Shown: positions 5,513 to 12,624 of the stretch, piece by piece
How positions within the stretch are numbered: position 1 is the first letter of the stretch
How the letters are laid out: every line of letters begins with the position of its first letter
From: Candidatus Avimicrobium faecavium
Lineage (GTDB): Bacteria; Bacillota; Clostridia; Oscillospirales; Ruminococcaceae
DNA: 12,998 nucleotides
Assembly (NCBI GenBank): GCA_904419105.1
Contig: CAJFQR010000036.1
Coordinates: forward strand, 1-12,998
Reading direction: 5' to 3'
The notes under the pieces: generated by a model
What the model was told of the DNA's origin: nothing
The model's input: the letters and a program-made list of their open reading frames with translations, nothing else
The model's database searches: none
Made by a program: the position numbers and the translations under genes

Positions 5513-5703
5513 TTCCCGGTGAAAACCACCGGGGAAAAGTATGCCGATTTTATCACTTTATCAAGTTGACTTGCCGGGGTTCCAGCCGGCATCCCGGCTA
5601 CCTGATATGTGCTGCAAGTTGGCAGTATCAGTGAAAAACCGCCACACTCTTGCCGGAGCCAGTGTGTTGCTTTTTGATCGGTTTTACATGCAGATTCCTG
5701 CAT
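5513..5703. repeat. Cluster of inverted repeats in a gene-free interval
   Basis: The 5305-5820 interval has no convincing gene. Within it stand CCCGGTG-AAAAC-CACCGGG (5515-5533), CAAGT-TG-ACTTG (5562-5573), AGCCGG-CATC-CCGGCT (5584-5599), CTGATA...TATCAG with an inner CTGC/GCAG (5602-5631), CACACT-N12-AGTGTG (5643-5666) and ATGCAG-ATTC-CTGCAT (5688-5703). The stems are perfect. This could be a structured RNA, a dispersed intergenic repeat, or several operators upstream of the MATE promoter; the sequence alone does not decide. No clear promoter for an independent RNA was found. Confidence 0.5.
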
Positions 5704-5779
5704 TGCCTTTTCCCTTTCTTCCGCATGTCCCCACCGGACGGCGGCGGGCGGCGGTTTTCTTCCCCGTCTGTTTTCACGC

Positions 5780-5808
5780 AAAAGGGGCCGCCTTTCGGCA
5801 GCCCCTTT
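5780..5808 (-). terminator. Intrinsic terminator of the Nudix-to-GNAT operon
   Basis: A 12-base stem, AAAGGGGCCGCC (5781-5792) with GGCAGCCCCTTT (5797-5808) including one G-U type pair, is capped by a GAAA tetraloop on the minus strand and followed by a short T-run. It starts 12 bases after the GNAT stop codon. Confidence 0.88.
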
Positions 5809-5820
5809 CGGTGTTTTCTT

Positions 5821-6369
5821 CTATTTCTGCGGGCAGCCGGCCGGACAGTCTTCCGGGCAGAGCTCCGGGCGCAGGCGGGCGTAGAGTTTCATATCCAGAA
5901 CGATGCCGTTTTTTACCGCATTGCAGCGCAGCGTGCCCTCGTACCGGAACCCTGCCTTCTCCAGCACCCGGCAGGAGGCGGCGTTCCGGGCGAAGGGCTC
6001 GGCGAAGATGCGCAGCACATCGCTCCCGGCGAACACCCGCCGGCAGAGCAGATCCACCGCCCGGGTCATCACCCCCTGCCCCCACCAGCGCCGGCCCAGA
6101 TAATAGCCGAGCTCGGCGGTGCGGTGGTGGATGTTGCCCTGCCGCTCAGCGCTGATGCTCCCGGCCAGCTCCCCGTCCACCACGATGGCATAGGCGAACA
6201 GCTCCCCCGGTATCCGGCTCAGCACCGAGCCGATGTATGCCTTTGCGTCCTCCTGCGTATACGGGTAGGGAATGCCGTCCCGCAGGTTTTCGGTCAGCCC
6301 CGGGTCATCCAGCACCGCTGCCAGCGCCGGGGCATCTTCCGGCCGCCAGGGCCGGATTGTCACAGTCAT
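5821..6369 (-). CDS. GNAT-family N-acetyltransferase (RimJ/RimL-like)
   Basis: A 182-residue cytoplasmic acetyltransferase using acetyl-CoA. It starts with the IRPWRPEDAPAL pattern common in RimJ/RimL-type GNATs. The acetyl-CoA binding motif is at about 87-105 (LGYYLGRRWWGQGVMTRAV, with the R-x-x-G-x-G-type loop). NAASCRVLEKAGFRYEG at about 128-144 is the conserved C-terminal family motif. Substrate is unknown; relatives acetylate ribosomal protein N-termini, antibiotics or small amines. AGGAGG lies seven bases before the ATG, and the start overlaps the LysR stop by four bases, so it is the last gene of the operon. The tail ends ELCPEDCPAGCPQK, with three evenly spaced cysteines not usual in this family. 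Confidence 0.92.
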   Translation of the reverse strand: MTVTIRPWRPEDAPALAAVLDDPGLTENLRDGIPYPYTQEDAKAYIGSVLSRIPGELFAYAIVVDGELAGSISAERQGNIHHRTAELGYYLGRRWWGQGVMTRAVDLLCRRVFAGSDVLRIFAEPFARNAASCRVLEKAGFRYEGTLRCNAVKNGIVLDMKLYARLRPELCPEDCPAGCPQK

Positions 6370-7304
6370 CGATATGCCTCCTCTCGAGCAATCATCCCGT
6401 CACCGGTCTCCGGCCAGCGGGGATCCTGCGCCTCCTCCCGGCAGAAGGCCGCGAAGGCCTCCAGCGCCGGGGAACCGGCCTGCTGCCGCCGGGTGGCGAG
6501 GGTGATATCCCTCTCCTCCCCGAGACCGGCCACCGGCAGCTCCACCAGCGTGCCCGCCCGGATGCCGCCCCGCACCAGCAGCCAGGACAGCAGCGAGACC
6601 CCCATGCCTGCCTCCACCGCCTGCACCACCGTGTGCAGGTTGGAGCTGGACCACTTGATCCGTGGGGTCAGCCCCCGGCGGACCAGATAGTCGCAGAGCA
6701 GCTGCCGGGGGCGGCTACCCTCCTCCCGGAGCACCAGATCGCAGGCAGCCAGCTGTTCGGCGGACACCGGACCGGCGGTCCGGGCCAGCGGGTGATCCGG
6801 CGCCGCCACCAGTGCCAGCCTGTCCCGGTAAAAGGGCGTCTGCTCGATCTCTCCGGCCCTTCCATCGCTGTCCAGCAGCGCCGCGTCCAGCCGGCCGGCC
6901 AGCAGCCGGTCCTCCAGCACGGTGGAATTGTCCACCAGCACCTCCACCCGGACGCCGGGTGCCTGCCGCTCAAACCGACCGACCAGCGGCACCAGCATCT
7001 GCTCCGCCAACGACGGCGGAGCCCCAAGGCGCAGCAGCGCCTGCCCGCCGGCGGCGGCCATGCCCCGTTCCACTCGGTCGGCCTCGGCCAGCAGGCCCCT
7101 GGCGTAGCCCAGCAGCCGCTCCCCCAGCGGGGTGATGCGCAGCCGCCGCCCATACCGCTCAAACAACAGCCCGCCGTAGTGCGCCTCCAGCTCCTTCACC
7201 GCCTGGGAGATGGCCGGCTGGGAGAGGAAGAGCGCCCGGGCTGCGGCGTGCATCGTACCCTGCTCCGCCACCGCCACAAAGATCCGCAGATGCCGCAGCG
7301 TCAT
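6366..7304 (-). CDS. LysR-family transcriptional regulator
   Basis: A 312-residue DNA-binding regulator. The winged helix-turn-helix covers about residues 1-60: MTLRHLRIFVAVAEQGTMHAAA, then the recognition helix LSQPAISQAVKELE and the wing ending in LLFER. The remaining ~90-300 residues form the two-lobed effector-binding domain. Length is typical. The frame is open much further upstream, but the ATG at 7304 begins the conserved LysR N-terminus, overlaps the HAD stop (ATGA) and has AAAGGGGG nine bases ahead. LysR proteins usually regulate a divergent neighbour; here the gene is inside an operon instead, so its targets may be elsewhere or it may autoregulate the operon promoter near 9875-9903. 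Effector unknown. Confidence 0.95.
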   Translation of the reverse strand: MTLRHLRIFVAVAEQGTMHAAARALFLSQPAISQAVKELEAHYGGLLFERYGRRLRITPLGERLLGYARGLLAEADRVERGMAAAGGQALLRLGAPPSLAEQMLVPLVGRFERQAPGVRVEVLVDNSTVLEDRLLAGRLDAALLDSDGRAGEIEQTPFYRDRLALVAAPDHPLARTAGPVSAEQLAACDLVLREEGSRPRQLLCDYLVRRGLTPRIKWSSSNLHTVVQAVEAGMGVSLLSWLLVRGGIRAGTLVELPVAGLGEERDITLATRRQQAGSPALEAFAAFCREEAQDPRWPETGDGMIAREEAYR

Positions 7305-7990
7305 CGCCCGCCGCCCCCTTTCAGCCAGTCCAGCAGCACCGCCAGCGACGGCACTGCCGCCGTCTCCGGTGAGAAGTCCTCCCGGGCGGAGACTCCGGTG
7401 AGCACCGCCAAAAACGGCATCGCCGCGGCATGGGCCGCTGCCTCGTCGGTCGGGCTGTCCCCGAGGAACAGGCAGCTCTCCACCGGCAGCCCGAGCTGCT
7501 CTGCCGCCAGCCACAGGCCGTCCGGTGCGGGTTTGGGCGGGGCATCGTCGACGGAGACCACCGTCCCCACCAGCGCCTGCGCCCCTTCCTTCTCCAGGAT
7601 TCCGGCGATGCGCGGGCGGCTCTTGTTGGTCACCACCCCGGCGGCAAGGCCCCGCTCCCGGCAGAGGGTGAGCAGCGGCAGCGCCGCCGGATAGAGCCAC
7701 GCGGAGGCCACCATCACCTCGGCGGACTTTTCGTGGAACAGCCGGGCAAAGGCCGCCGTCCCCTCCGGGTCGGTCCGGCCGGTGAGCAGCGTGAAGGCCC
7801 GGTCCAGCGTCAGGCCGATGGTGCGCTTCATCAGCGGCTCCGGCGCCGGGGGCAGGCCCAGGCTCTCGAGGGCGTACCGGGTGCAGGCCAGAATCCCCCG
7901 CTCGCTCTCCCCGAGGGTGTAGTCGAAGTCAAAGAGCAGCCCCCGGATCCGCCCGTCCGCCAGGGCAGCACGGATCGTGTGTTCGTTCAT
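7301..7990 (-). CDS. HAD-superfamily phosphatase (phosphoglycolate phosphatase-like)
   Basis: A 229-residue haloacid dehalogenase-type hydrolase, probably a Mg-dependent small-molecule phosphatase. Motif I is DFDYT with nucleophile D21 and acid/base D23; tyrosine replaces the usual glycine after D23. Motif II is T121 (VVTNKS), motif III K153 (PPKPAPDG) and motif IV GDSPTD with D178 and D182. A helical cap (about 30-100) between motifs I and II places it in the Gph/PGMB-like subfamily. The substrate cannot be read from sequence; phosphoglycolate, sugar phosphates and nucleotides are all possible. Both ends overlap neighbours by ATGA, so translation is coupled with the lipoprotein upstream and LysR downstream. 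Confidence 0.92.
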   Translation of the reverse strand: MNEHTIRAALADGRIRGLLFDFDYTLGESERGILACTRYALESLGLPPAPEPLMKRTIGLTLDRAFTLLTGRTDPEGTAAFARLFHEKSAEVMVASAWLYPAALPLLTLCRERGLAAGVVTNKSRPRIAGILEKEGAQALVGTVVSVDDAPPKPAPDGLWLAAEQLGLPVESCLFLGDSPTDEAAAHAAAMPFLAVLTGVSAREDFSPETAAVPSLAVLLDWLKGGGGR

Positions 7991-9360
7991 GCGGCGTCCT
8001 CCTCCGTCCCGGCCGGCGTCCGCAGCGCCGGCAGCGTCAGTGTGTTCTCGTCCTTTTTCTCCGCCTCGAGCACATAGCGCACATAGCTGCCGGTGCGGGT
8101 ATCGGTGTGGTCCAGCCAGAGCCGGATCCCCGGGTCGGCCAGCAGCTCCTCCCTGTGTTCATACACCCGGCCGACAAAATAGAGCTGGTTCAGCCGGCAG
8201 GCGGCGTCGTTCATCTGGGCGGCCTCCTCCTCGCTGACCCCCAGATCCGCCGCCAGGTTTTCCGCCCCGCGGAAGCTGTGGGCCAGGAAGTAGGCGGTGC
8301 CGTACTCGGGATAGGCCAGCAGGTTCTCGTCTTCGCTGCCGGTCTCGGCGGCATAGCCCGCTACATCGGCCGACCGGGTGTGATAGCCGGCGCTGCGGTC
8401 GGCGGCGATCTCCAGCACGCCGATGTGGTTCTCGCTCACCGACAGCGACGAGGTGGCCACCTCGGTCAGCCCGCCGGACTCGGAGATGTGCTGCAGATGA
8501 ATGTGGCCGGACAGGTTCAGCGCCACGCCGTAGTCGGTCAGCAGCTCCCGCACCCGGTCGCAGTTGTAGAGGGTGTAGCCGTAGGGGAACTGGGCGTTGT
8601 GCCGCAGCAGGTTCTGGTGGGTCACCGTCACCACGGCGATGCCCTCCCGCTCTGCCTCAGCCAGCGTCTCCTCCAGCCAGGCGAGCGTCTGCGCCCCGAG
8701 GGAGCCCGGCGCCGCCTCGGTGTTGGCGTCCAGCATCACCACCCACAGGTCCCCGGCCAGCGGATAGGCGTAGCTGAAGGACGCCGGATCGTGCCGGATG
8801 CTCTCCCCGTAGCCGAACCCGGCGTACATCTCGGCAAAGGCCCGCTGGTCCGGGCTTTCCACCGGGTAGGCCTTGCTTCCCTCATAGCGGTAGGCCGAGG
8901 GGTTGTTCAGGTCGTGGTTGCCGGGGATGGCCAGCACCGGCACACCGCAGTCCTCGATGGCGGAGAAGAGCTCCGTCACCCGCCGGTGGCTCTCCAGCTC
9001 GCCGTTGAGCGTCAGGTCCCCGGCGGCGATGACCGCATCCGGCCGCTCCGCCTCCGGCAGACGGGCGATCTCCGCCGCCACCGAGGCGACGATCTCGTCG
9101 GAATAGTGGGTGGCCTTGCCGTCCCCCCGGTCGATCAGCGCCTGGAAGTCCGGCCCGTAGTCGGTCAGCGACGGGGCCAGCAGGTGCAGGTCGGTGAGGA
9201 ACCACACGGTGGCCGCACTGCCGTCGGGCAGGCTCTCCGCCTGGGAGAAGGCGATGCCGGTGTCAAAGGCCGCCGGCGCTTCCTCCTCCCGGCACCCGCC
9301 GAGGGCAAGGGCCAGCCCGCCGGCGCAGGCCAGCGCCAGCAGCCGGTTCACAGCAGCCAT
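7987..9360 (-). CDS. Metallophosphoesterase lipoprotein (calcineurin-like, cyclic-nucleotide phosphodiesterase type)
   Basis: A 457-residue exported phosphoesterase. The N-terminus is a lipoprotein signal peptide with lipobox LGGC, so C23 would be lipidated and the enzyme anchored outside the membrane. The dimetal site is complete: D57 and H59 (TDLHL), D115 (GDLTLNG), N148 and H149 (GNHD), H248 (VTHQN) and H286/H288 (GHIH). The helical C-terminal domain and motifs such as SLTDYG resemble Listeria Lmo2642-type phosphodiesterases, from memory of that family. The substrate may be extracellular nucleotides or another phosphodiester. AGGAGG lies seven bases before the ATG. The start overlaps the Nudix stop by 13 bases and the stop overlaps the HAD start by four. 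Confidence 0.93.
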   Translation of the reverse strand: MAAVNRLLALACAGGLALALGGCREEEAPAAFDTGIAFSQAESLPDGSAATVWFLTDLHLLAPSLTDYGPDFQALIDRGDGKATHYSDEIVASVAAEIARLPEAERPDAVIAAGDLTLNGELESHRRVTELFSAIEDCGVPVLAIPGNHDLNNPSAYRYEGSKAYPVESPDQRAFAEMYAGFGYGESIRHDPASFSYAYPLAGDLWVVMLDANTEAAPGSLGAQTLAWLEETLAEAEREGIAVVTVTHQNLLRHNAQFPYGYTLYNCDRVRELLTDYGVALNLSGHIHLQHISESGGLTEVATSSLSVSENHIGVLEIAADRSAGYHTRSADVAGYAAETGSEDENLLAYPEYGTAYFLAHSFRGAENLAADLGVSEEEAAQMNDAACRLNQLYFVGRVYEHREELLADPGIRLWLDHTDTRTGSYVRYVLEAEKKDENTLTLPALRTPAGTEEDAA

Positions 9361-9848
9361 TCGTCCCCCTCCTTTCTCAGCGGCACGCCGTCCAGCGCCG
9401 CCTCTGCAAGCCGCTCCCCCTCATAGCGCAGCTTCAGCGAGAAGAAGCCCCGCCGGCTGTCCAGCAGCCGCAGAAAGATCTTGTCCCCCTCCCAGATGGG
9501 CAGTTTGGGCAGCCGTGCCCAGGGCAGCCATTCCAGCATCCCCTCGTCGCAGTCCCGCACCTCTCCGGAGAAGTCCCAGCTCTCAAACAGATGCATATAC
9601 TCGGTGCCGTACTGATCGGATACAAAGGTGACGATCCCCCGGTAGGCCCAGCCGTGCAGCGTCAGACCGGTCTCCTCCATCACCTCCCGGCGCAGGCAGT
9701 CCTCCGGGCTCTCCCCGGGCAGGAACTTGCCGCCGACGCCGATCCACTTGTCCCGGTTCATATCCCCCTCCTTCTTCACCCGGTGCAGCAGCAGCGTCTC
9801 GCCGCCCCGGCGCAGATAGCAGAGGGTGGTGTTGATCCCGTTCATCAT
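9348..9848 (-). CDS. Nudix hydrolase (MutT/8-oxo-dGTP diphosphatase-like)
   Basis: A 166-residue pyrophosphohydrolase. The Nudix box is perfect: G40-x5-E46-x7-R54-E55-V-x-E58-E59-x-G61-L62. The WIGVGGK stretch before the box and the C-terminal WLPW region are typical of the MutT/MTH1-like subgroup often annotated as 8-oxo-dGTP diphosphatase, so removal of oxidised nucleotides is plausible but not proven. The frame stays open to 10016, but the ATG at 9848 is preferred: AAAGGAG lies 12 bases ahead, the promoter at 9875-9903 is just upstream, and homology-like sequence begins here. A second ATG follows at 9845. It is the first gene of the five-gene operon. Confidence 0.93.
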   Translation of the reverse strand: MMNGINTTLCYLRRGGETLLLHRVKKEGDMNRDKWIGVGGKFLPGESPEDCLRREVMEETGLTLHGWAYRGIVTFVSDQYGTEYMHLFESWDFSGEVRDCDEGMLEWLPWARLPKLPIWEGDKIFLRLLDSRRGFFSLKLRYEGERLAEAALDGVPLRKEGDEWLL

Positions 9849-9874
9849 CGCAGTCTTCCGCTCCTTTCCCTTCG

Positions 9875-9903
9875 ATGATACCGGAAAAGCCTCCTCTTGT
9901 AAA
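9875..9903 (-). promoter_or_regulatory. Promoter of the Nudix-to-GNAT operon
   Basis: On the minus strand TTTACA (9898-9903), a 17-base spacer and TATCAT (9875-9880) each match consensus at five of six bases. Transcription should start near 9868, about 20 bases before the Nudix start codon. It lies after the terminator of the upstream operon (9936-9969). Confidence 0.7.
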
Positions 9904-9935
9904 GTGGCAAAGCCCTCCGCCTCCTCCCCGGTGTG

Positions 9936-9969
9936 AAAAAACTCCCCCGGCCGGTGCCGGAGGAGTTTT
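9936..9969 (-). terminator. Intrinsic terminator of the ugp-like operon
   Basis: A 14-base stem, AAAACTCCCCCGGC (9938-9951) pairing with GCCGGAGGAGTTTT (9956-9969) around a four-base loop, is followed on the minus strand by further T. It lies 31 bases past the PHP stop codon and separates this operon from the Nudix promoter. Confidence 0.92.
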
Positions 9970-10000
9970 CCACAGTCTGTTTTCTTTTCCGGGGAAAGGG

Positions 10001-10747
10001 TCACCAGTCCATCCACTCGGTGACGGCGATGCCCAGCTCCCGGGCGAAGGCCTCGGTGCCGCCTACCCCCGCCTCATCACAGAGGTCGGGGACATAGTGA
10101 GCGTCCGAGTTGATGAGATAGGTGAGCCGGTAGTCCCGGGAGGCCTCCCACACCTGCCGGTCGGGATAGCGGCGGCCGTCCCGGAAGCCGTTGGCGTTGA
10201 TCTCCACCGGGATCTCCAGCCGTTCGCAGGCGGCGAAGATCCGCCGCATCTGCCCGATGGCGAAGGCGTCGGTCTCATGGTAGCCGCACAGCGCCACATC
10301 CGGGTGGGCCAGGAAGGTGAAAAGCCCGGTCTCCAGCCCCTCGATGACCTCATCGGCGTACTGCTCCAGCTCCCGCTCCCCCTTCGGGGCGAAGTTGTCC
10401 TGGGAGCGGTCCTTGCTGGTGTGCTGGCCCAGGATCAGCAGGCCATAGCCGTACTTCTCCCGGAAGGTACGGTAGTCCTCCAGCGCGAAGGGGTAGTACT
10501 CGCACTCAAAGCCCTTGATGAGGTGGATCTGTCCCTCGTACTTTTCCTTCATGCGGTCCAGCTCGTCGTTGAAGGGAGCAAACTCCTCCCACTGCATCCG
10601 CCGCGGGTCAAAGTTTCCCCGGTGGGGTACATGGTCGGTGATGGCCAGCGCCTTCAGCCCCCTGCGCAGCGCCTCCCGGATGTAGTCCTCGATCTCGCCG
10701 TCGGCGTGGCGGCACCAGCGGGTGTGGGTGTGGTAGTTGGCGATCAT
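10001..10747 (-). CDS. PHP-family phosphatase (histidinol-phosphatase HisK/HisJ type)
   Basis: A 248-residue metal-dependent phosphoesterase of the PHP family. Metal ligands are visible in order: H6 and H8 (YHTHT), H14 and D16 (HADGE), D38 and H39 (ITDH), E81 (GFECEY), H109 (GQHT), H148 (AHPD), D205 and H207 (NSDAH). Length matches Firmicutes HisK, which removes phosphate from histidinol phosphate in histidine synthesis. However, no his gene is nearby; it is the last gene after an ABC importer and a glycerophosphodiesterase, with a four-base overlap. A phosphatase for glycerol phosphate or another imported phosphate ester is therefore an alternative, by inference. A GGGAGGGG ribosome binding site lies five bases before the ATG. 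Confidence 0.9.
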   Translation of the reverse strand: MIANYHTHTRWCRHADGEIEDYIREALRRGLKALAITDHVPHRGNFDPRRMQWEEFAPFNDELDRMKEKYEGQIHLIKGFECEYYPFALEDYRTFREKYGYGLLILGQHTSKDRSQDNFAPKGERELEQYADEVIEGLETGLFTFLAHPDVALCGYHETDAFAIGQMRRIFAACERLEIPVEINANGFRDGRRYPDRQVWEASRDYRLTYLINSDAHYVPDLCDEAGVGGTEAFARELGIAVTEWMDW

Positions 10748-11499
10748 CGGCTCCCCTCCCGCAGCGCATCATAGAGGGCGAGCATCTCCGCCGGATGGTC
10801 CGACTCGATCAGATCGACGCCCAGCTCCAGCGCCAGCTTCAGCCGCTCCCGGTCGTTTACAACCGAGCCGTCCACATAGTAGCCGGCGGCGTGCAGCCGC
10901 TCGACGATCTCGGGGCAGAGGGTCTCCAGGTAGACCAGATAGATCTCCGCCTGCATCTCCTCCATCAGCTTCACCGGGTCCGCCGGGACAAAGGGCACGA
11001 TCAGCGCCAGGTGCACCCGGGGCTCCAGCTCCTTGATGCGCCGCAGCGTGCGGAAGTCGGTCCCGAAGACGAAGCTCTCCTCAAAGAAGTCGTACTTCGC
11101 CAACACCTCCGCCACCTGCCGGGCGATCTCCGGCATATCCTCCGACATATCGATGGGCCGGCACTTGAGCTCCAGCGCCGCCGGCTGCCGGTTTTCCCTG
11201 CACCAGGCGATGGTCTCCTCAAAGGTGTCGATCCGGAAGGCCGCCCGCAGCTCGGCCAGTGTGTAGTCCCGGATGCGCCCCTTCAGACTGATGCGGTCGG
11301 CCAGCTCGAAGTCGTGGTAGATCACGGCGACGCCGTCCTTTGTCAGCTGCAGGTCCACCTCGATGTGGCTGATGCCGCTGCCCAGCACCTCCTGGTAGTT
11401 TTCGATGGTGTTCTCCCTCGTCTCCGAGAGATGCCCCCGGTGGCCGCCGATCAGCAGCCGCCTGCCCCGGCTCTCCCGGAGCTGCTCCCAGAATGTCAT
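10744..11499 (-). CDS. ugpQ: Glycerophosphodiester phosphodiesterase (cytoplasmic, UgpQ-like)
   Basis: A 251-residue TIM-barrel GDPD enzyme that splits glycerophosphodiesters such as glycerophosphocholine into an alcohol and glycerol-3-phosphate. The catalytic set is visible: H20-R21-G...E29-N30-T31, E47 and D49 (EVDLQLTKDG), H62-D63 (YHD), E110 and K112 (ALELK), and D234-H-P236 near the C-terminus. The usual proline before ENT is arginine. No signal peptide is present, so it acts inside the cell. AGGAGG is seven bases ahead of the ATG. It lies 12 bases after the ATPase gene and overlaps the PHP gene by four bases. The gene order permease-ATPase-GDPD matches ugpE-ugpC-ugpQ; the symbol is given on that basis. 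Confidence 0.93.
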   Translation of the reverse strand: MTFWEQLRESRGRRLLIGGHRGHLSETRENTIENYQEVLGSGISHIEVDLQLTKDGVAVIYHDFELADRISLKGRIRDYTLAELRAAFRIDTFEETIAWCRENRQPAALELKCRPIDMSEDMPEIARQVAEVLAKYDFFEESFVFGTDFRTLRRIKELEPRVHLALIVPFVPADPVKLMEEMQAEIYLVYLETLCPEIVERLHAAGYYVDGSVVNDRERLKLALELGVDLIESDHPAEMLALYDALREGSR

Positions 11500-11511
11500 A
11501 TCGGTCCCTCC

Positions 11512-12624
11512 TTACAGCGTCAGGTTGACGCCGCTCTCCTTGTCAAAGACATTGTACCCGTCCAGCAGCCGCAGGTATACCCTGCCCTCCTGCTCCCGCA
11601 GAGCCCGCAGCTGGGCGTAGCTGCCCTCGAAGCTCTCCGGCACGGTGACCCGCACCAGGTCCTCGCCGATGTTCCCCGAGAGCATGATGTCCTTGCCCAG
11701 GTTCTCCACCAGCGAGACCGGCAGCTCCAGCGTACCCTCCGCCGGGGCCAACAGCACCTCCATCTGGTGGCTGCGCACACCGATGACCACTTCCCTGCCG
11801 TCGATCGCGGTCAGCTTTTCCGCCATGGCGGCAGCCGCCGGCACGGTAAAGCCGTCCCCCATCAGCGCGACCCCGGCCTCCCCGGCAGCCACTCTGGCCT
11901 GGATGAAGTTCATCGGCGGGTTGCCCATAAAGTGGGCGACAAACAGGTTCGCCGGCTTGTGGTAGAGCATCTCCGGCGTATCGTACTGCTGGATGCGGCC
12001 GTTGTCCAGGATGGCGATCTTGTCCGCCATGGCCATGGCCTCCTCCTGGTCGTGGGTGACGATGATCGAGGTGACATGCAGCTTTTGCTGGATGCGGCGG
12101 ATCTCGTCCCGGATCTCAATCTTCAGCCGGGCGTCCAGGTTGGACATCGGCTCGTCCAGCAGCAGCACCTTCGGCTCCTTGACCAGCGCCCGTGCCATCG
12201 AGACACGCTGCTGCTGCCCGCCGGAGAGCTCCCCGGGCATCCGGTCCAGCAGGTGCTCGATCTGCAGCGTCCGGGCCATCTGCCGGGCCTTCTCATGCCG
12301 CTCGGCCTTGGGCATCCCCTTCTGCTTGAGGGAGAAGGCGATGTTGTCAATGACCTTCATGTGGGGATAGAGGGCGTAGGACTGGAACACCATACCGATG
12401 TTCCGGTCCTTCGGGGCCAGATCGGTGACATCTTTGTCATCAAAGTAGATGGCCCCGCTGGTGGGCTCCAGCAGGCCGGCCACGCAGTTGAGGGTGGTGG
12501 TCTTGCCGCAGCCGGAGGGGCCCAGCAGCGCGATGAAGCTGCCCTCCTCGATGGTCAGGTTGATGTCGTCCAGCGCGACGACGCCCTTGTCAAACTCCTT
12601 GCGGAGATTCTCGATACGGATCAT
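11512..12624 (-). CDS. ugpC: ABC importer ATPase, UgpC/MalK/MsmK family
   Basis: A 370-residue ATP-binding subunit of a carbohydrate-type (CUT1) importer. Walker A is GPSGCGKT (35-42), the Q-loop Q81, the signature LSGGQQQR (133-140), Walker B VLLLDEP (153-159), the D-loop SNLD and the switch H191. Residues from about 235 form the regulatory/OB-fold C-terminal domain typical of MalK-like ATPases; such domains bind regulators or the partner enzymes. MalK, MsmK and UgpC are hard to tell apart; UgpC is favoured because a GDPD gene follows. The start overlaps the permease stop by four bases. The ribosome binding site is inside the permease end (CAGGAGGAAAAGG). Confidence 0.95.
   Translation of the reverse strand: MIRIENLRKEFDKGVVALDDINLTIEEGSFIALLGPSGCGKTTTLNCVAGLLEPTSGAIYFDDKDVTDLAPKDRNIGMVFQSYALYPHMKVIDNIAFSLKQKGMPKAERHEKARQMARTLQIEHLLDRMPGELSGGQQQRVSMARALVKEPKVLLLDEPMSNLDARLKIEIRDEIRRIQQKLHVTSIIVTHDQEEAMAMADKIAILDNGRIQQYDTPEMLYHKPANLFVAHFMGNPPMNFIQARVAAGEAGVALMGDGFTVPAAAAMAEKLTAIDGREVVIGVRSHQMEVLLAPAEGTLELPVSLVENLGKDIMLSGNIGEDLVRVTVPESFEGSYAQLRALREQEGRVYLRLLDGYNVFDKESGVNLTL

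Noticed and set aside
4618..5634. A 338-codon plus-strand frame antisense to MATE
   Set aside because: Composition is His/Asp/Gly-rich and domainless; the membrane-helix pattern on the minus strand is decisive.
5425..5703. Minus-strand frame of about 92 codons (five cysteines) upstream of MATE
   Set aside because: It overlaps the MATE promoter and the inverted-repeat cluster, has only a poor ribosome binding site, and shows no domain. Could be a translated repeat, but not supported as a gene.
5541..6155. Long plus-strand frame across the gap and into the GNAT gene
   Set aside because: It runs through the terminator at 5780-5808 and then antisense to a clear GNAT gene; low-complexity Arg/Pro composition marks it as a GC-driven shadow.
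7305..7700. Upstream extension of the LysR frame
   Set aside because: It lies antiphase within the HAD gene, and the conserved LysR N-terminus begins exactly at 7304.
9849..10016. Upstream extension of the Nudix frame
   Set aside because: It would run through the terminator at 9936-9969 and the operon promoter, and adds no recognisable sequence.
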